NCBI GenBank assembly: GCA_003142815.1
Contig: PLNP01000011.1
Location: forward strand, 102,951 to 166,950
DNA length: 64,000 bases
Reading direction: 5' to 3'
Origin: Rhodanobacteraceae bacterium
Lineage (GTDB): Bacteria > Pseudomonadota > Gammaproteobacteria > Xanthomonadales > Rhodanobacteraceae
In this document: piece by piece, positions 62,104-64,000 of the stretch
Numbering within the stretch: position 1 is the stretch's first letter
Layout: each line of letters opens with the position of its first letter
The notes under the pieces: model-generated
What the model saw: only the letters and a program-made list of their open reading frames with translations
What the model was told of the DNA's origin: nothing
Databases searched by the model: none
Made by a program: the position numbers and the translations under genes

Positions 62104-63822
62104 ATGAGTCACCCAAGTTCGCCACCTGACGTGGAGTCCGCCGCTGCACCCGTTGCCGACGAACGCTCGCATTCAAGCGTGACCGACAATGCCGCACGCG
62201 CTCGACCGCGGGCTGCTTTGGCGACTCGAACCGAGGGCTTGCCGGCGCGGGCGCGGCGCACCTTGCAAAAGGTCGGTCAGTTCATCGAGCAGCGTCAACT
62301 CGATCAAGCCGATCAAGCGCTCGCCAGCATTCACGCGATCGCAGGGGACCATCCCGAGTTCCTGCGCATGGGCGGGGTGACACGGCATTTGCAGAAGCGC
62401 CATCGGGAAGCGATCGACCTGCTGCGACGCGCTCTCAAGCTTGCACCAGGCGATGCGCTGATCTACACCAATCTGGGCAGCGTGCTGCGGGCCAGCGGCG
62501 ACTACGACGGCGCAATCGCCGCCTTTGCGCGAGCGAGCGAGCTGGATCCCGATCTGGCCGCGCCCTGGTACAACCTCGGCAAGACCCTGGCCAAGCAGCT
62601 ACGTGTCGATGAAGCGCTGGACGCGCTGGACCACGCCCTGCGGCGCGAGCCGGACCATGTCGGCGCACAGATTGCGCGCGCCGACCTGATGATCGCGATC
62701 GGGCGAATCCAGGAAGGAGCCTCGGGCTATCGGCGCATTCTCGCCAAGACACCACAGTTGGTCCGCGCCTGGGGCGGACTCACCAACATCAAGACCGAGC
62801 AACTGACCGATGAGGAGACGGCGACCCTCGAGCGGCTTTACGCAGCACCGGGAATTTCCGATACGGACCGCGCGAGGCTCGGCTTCTCCCTCGGCAAAAC
62901 ACTCGAAGACAAGGGACGCTACGCGGAAGCGTTCAGCGTATTTTGCGCAGCGAACGCCGCACGGCGTCGCGAACTCAGCTGGAACGCCACGCAATTCAGC
63001 CGCGGCATCGACTCCATCATCGCCGCATTCGACAAGCCGCCTGCGCACACCGCCGATCCGGCGCTCGGCAGAGAAATCATTTTCATCGTCAGCATGCCGC
63101 GCGCCGGCTCCACCCTGACCGAACACATTCTCGCTACGCATCCGGACGTCGAAGGCGCCGACGAAATCCCGGACCTCGGCGCGATCATCGAGGAGGAATC
63201 GAAGCAACGCGGCCGCGCGTTCCCCGATTGGGTCGCGCAGGCCGGCGCTGCCGACTGGGAGCGACTCGGGCGCCGCTACCTTGAACGTACGGCGCGCTGG
63301 CGCAAGGATTCCCCGCGCTCCACGGACAAGGGGCTCATCAACTGGGTATTCATCGGAGCCGCGCATGCGATGTTGCCCGGCGCGCGTTTCGTCAACTGCC
63401 GTCGCGACCCGGTCGAAACCTGCTGGTCGTGCTTCAAACAGTACTTTGACCGCGGCCAGGTCTACACCTACGACATCGGCGAGCTCACCACGCAATGGCG
63501 CGACTACGACCGCCTGATGCGCTTCTGGCACGCGTGTTATCCCCATCGCGTGTACGAGTCGGTATACGAAAACCTGCTGGCCGATCCCGACGCGGAGATC
63601 CGCCGCCTGCTGGATTTCTGCGAACTGCCGTTTGCTCCCGCTTGCCTGCGTTTCGACGAAACCCGGCGTGTCGTGCGCACGGTCAGTGCCGGCCAGGTGC
63701 GTCAGCCGTTGCGCCGCGACACGGCGCGTACTCCGGCTTATGGTGAACTGCTCGCACCGCTGCGGCGCGCGCTGGGCGTGGACCAGGGGCCGGCGACGTC
63801 GTTGAGTGACGCCTCGGCATGA
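62104..63822 (+). CDS. TPR-repeat sulfotransferase family protein
   Basis: TPR region then IIFIVSMPRAGSTLTEHILATHPDVEGADEIPDL (PAPS-binding-like) and FVNCRRDPVETCWSCFKQYF. Confidence 0.88.
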   Translation: MSHPSSPPDVESAAAPVADERSHSSVTDNAARARPRAALATRTEGLPARARRTLQKVGQFIEQRQLDQADQALASIHAIAGDHPEFLRMGGVTRHLQKRHREAIDLLRRALKLAPGDALIYTNLGSVLRASGDYDGAIAAFARASELDPDLAAPWYNLGKTLAKQLRVDEALDALDHALRREPDHVGAQIARADLMIAIGRIQEGASGYRRILAKTPQLVRAWGGLTNIKTEQLTDEETATLERLYAAPGISDTDRARLGFSLGKTLEDKGRYAEAFSVFCAANAARRRELSWNATQFSRGIDSIIAAFDKPPAHTADPALGREIIFIVSMPRAGSTLTEHILATHPDVEGADEIPDLGAIIEEESKQRGRAFPDWVAQAGAADWERLGRRYLERTARWRKDSPRSTDKGLINWVFIGAAHAMLPGARFVNCRRDPVETCWSCFKQYFDRGQVYTYDIGELTTQWRDYDRLMRFWHACYPHRVYESVYENLLADPDAEIRRLLDFCELPFAPACLRFDETRRVVRTVSAGQVRQPLRRDTARTPAYGELLAPLRRALGVDQGPATSLSDASA

Positions 63823-64000
63823 CCACTCCGACGTCCGCCTCCCGCAGCCGGCGCGACACGCGCCGCCTCCACGGCGGCGTTGCGATCGGCGAACGCTTTG
63901 CCGGCCTGACGCCGGCAGCGCTGCGCCTGCTGCGCGAGGCCGGACAGTGTTTGACCCAGAATCGGCTCGACGAGGCGGAACAGGCTCTCATCGGAGTGTT
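63819..64000 (+). CDS. Second TPR-type protein, truncated by window edge
   Basis: ATGA overlap with preceding gene; GLTPAALRLLREAGQCLTQNRLDEAEQALIGV resembles TPR start of the upstream paralogue. Confidence 0.6.
   Translation, partial: MTTPTSASRSRRDTRRLHGGVAIGERFAGLTPAALRLLREAGQCLTQNRLDEAEQALIGV

Overview
High-GC chromosomal window, probably from a gammaproteobacterium of the Xanthomonadales/Rhodanobacteraceae type (inferred from gene content and repeat style, not proven). All calls come from reading the sequence and the supplied ORFs; no database search was run. Core content, left to right: 3' end of der, mobA-moeA-moeB, folD, a TatT/DctP/DctQ/DctM TRAP transporter locus, a membrane sulfatase, guaB-guaA-tadA, a universal-stress-protein cluster, agmatine deiminase, rpmJ, an acquired-looking four-gene operon (two acyl-CoA dehydrogenases, acetoacetate-decarboxylase-like, SDR) between two IS30 remnants, a FAD oxidoreductase, CocE-like hydrolase, gorA-like gene, a leucine/branched-chain catabolic block (carboxylase beta subunit, thiolase, isovaleryl-CoA dehydrogenase, Leu/Glu dehydrogenase, fused mutase icmF), a repeat- and TA-rich junkyard (about 44-57 kb), cstA-ybdD, a di-haem peroxidase, chaC, a large GH94-type protein and TPR-sulfotransferases. 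The strongest unusual signals are: (1) several unrelated palindromic repeats embedded in-frame inside icmF, and a similar in-frame insert in mobA; (2) the low-GC ACAD-ACAD-ADC-SDR operon between IS30 remnants, where the first ACAD appears to lack the usual C-terminal catalytic Glu, suggesting a heteromeric enzyme; (3) a deleted REP-associated transposase remnant among copies of a GGGGTCAGAGTGCACTTT repeat that bounds gene segments, including a scrap of the mutase gene; (4) an AT-rich patch at the 3' end of guaA, a known type of integration site; (5) three toxin-antitoxin modules, one decayed, within about 3 kb.
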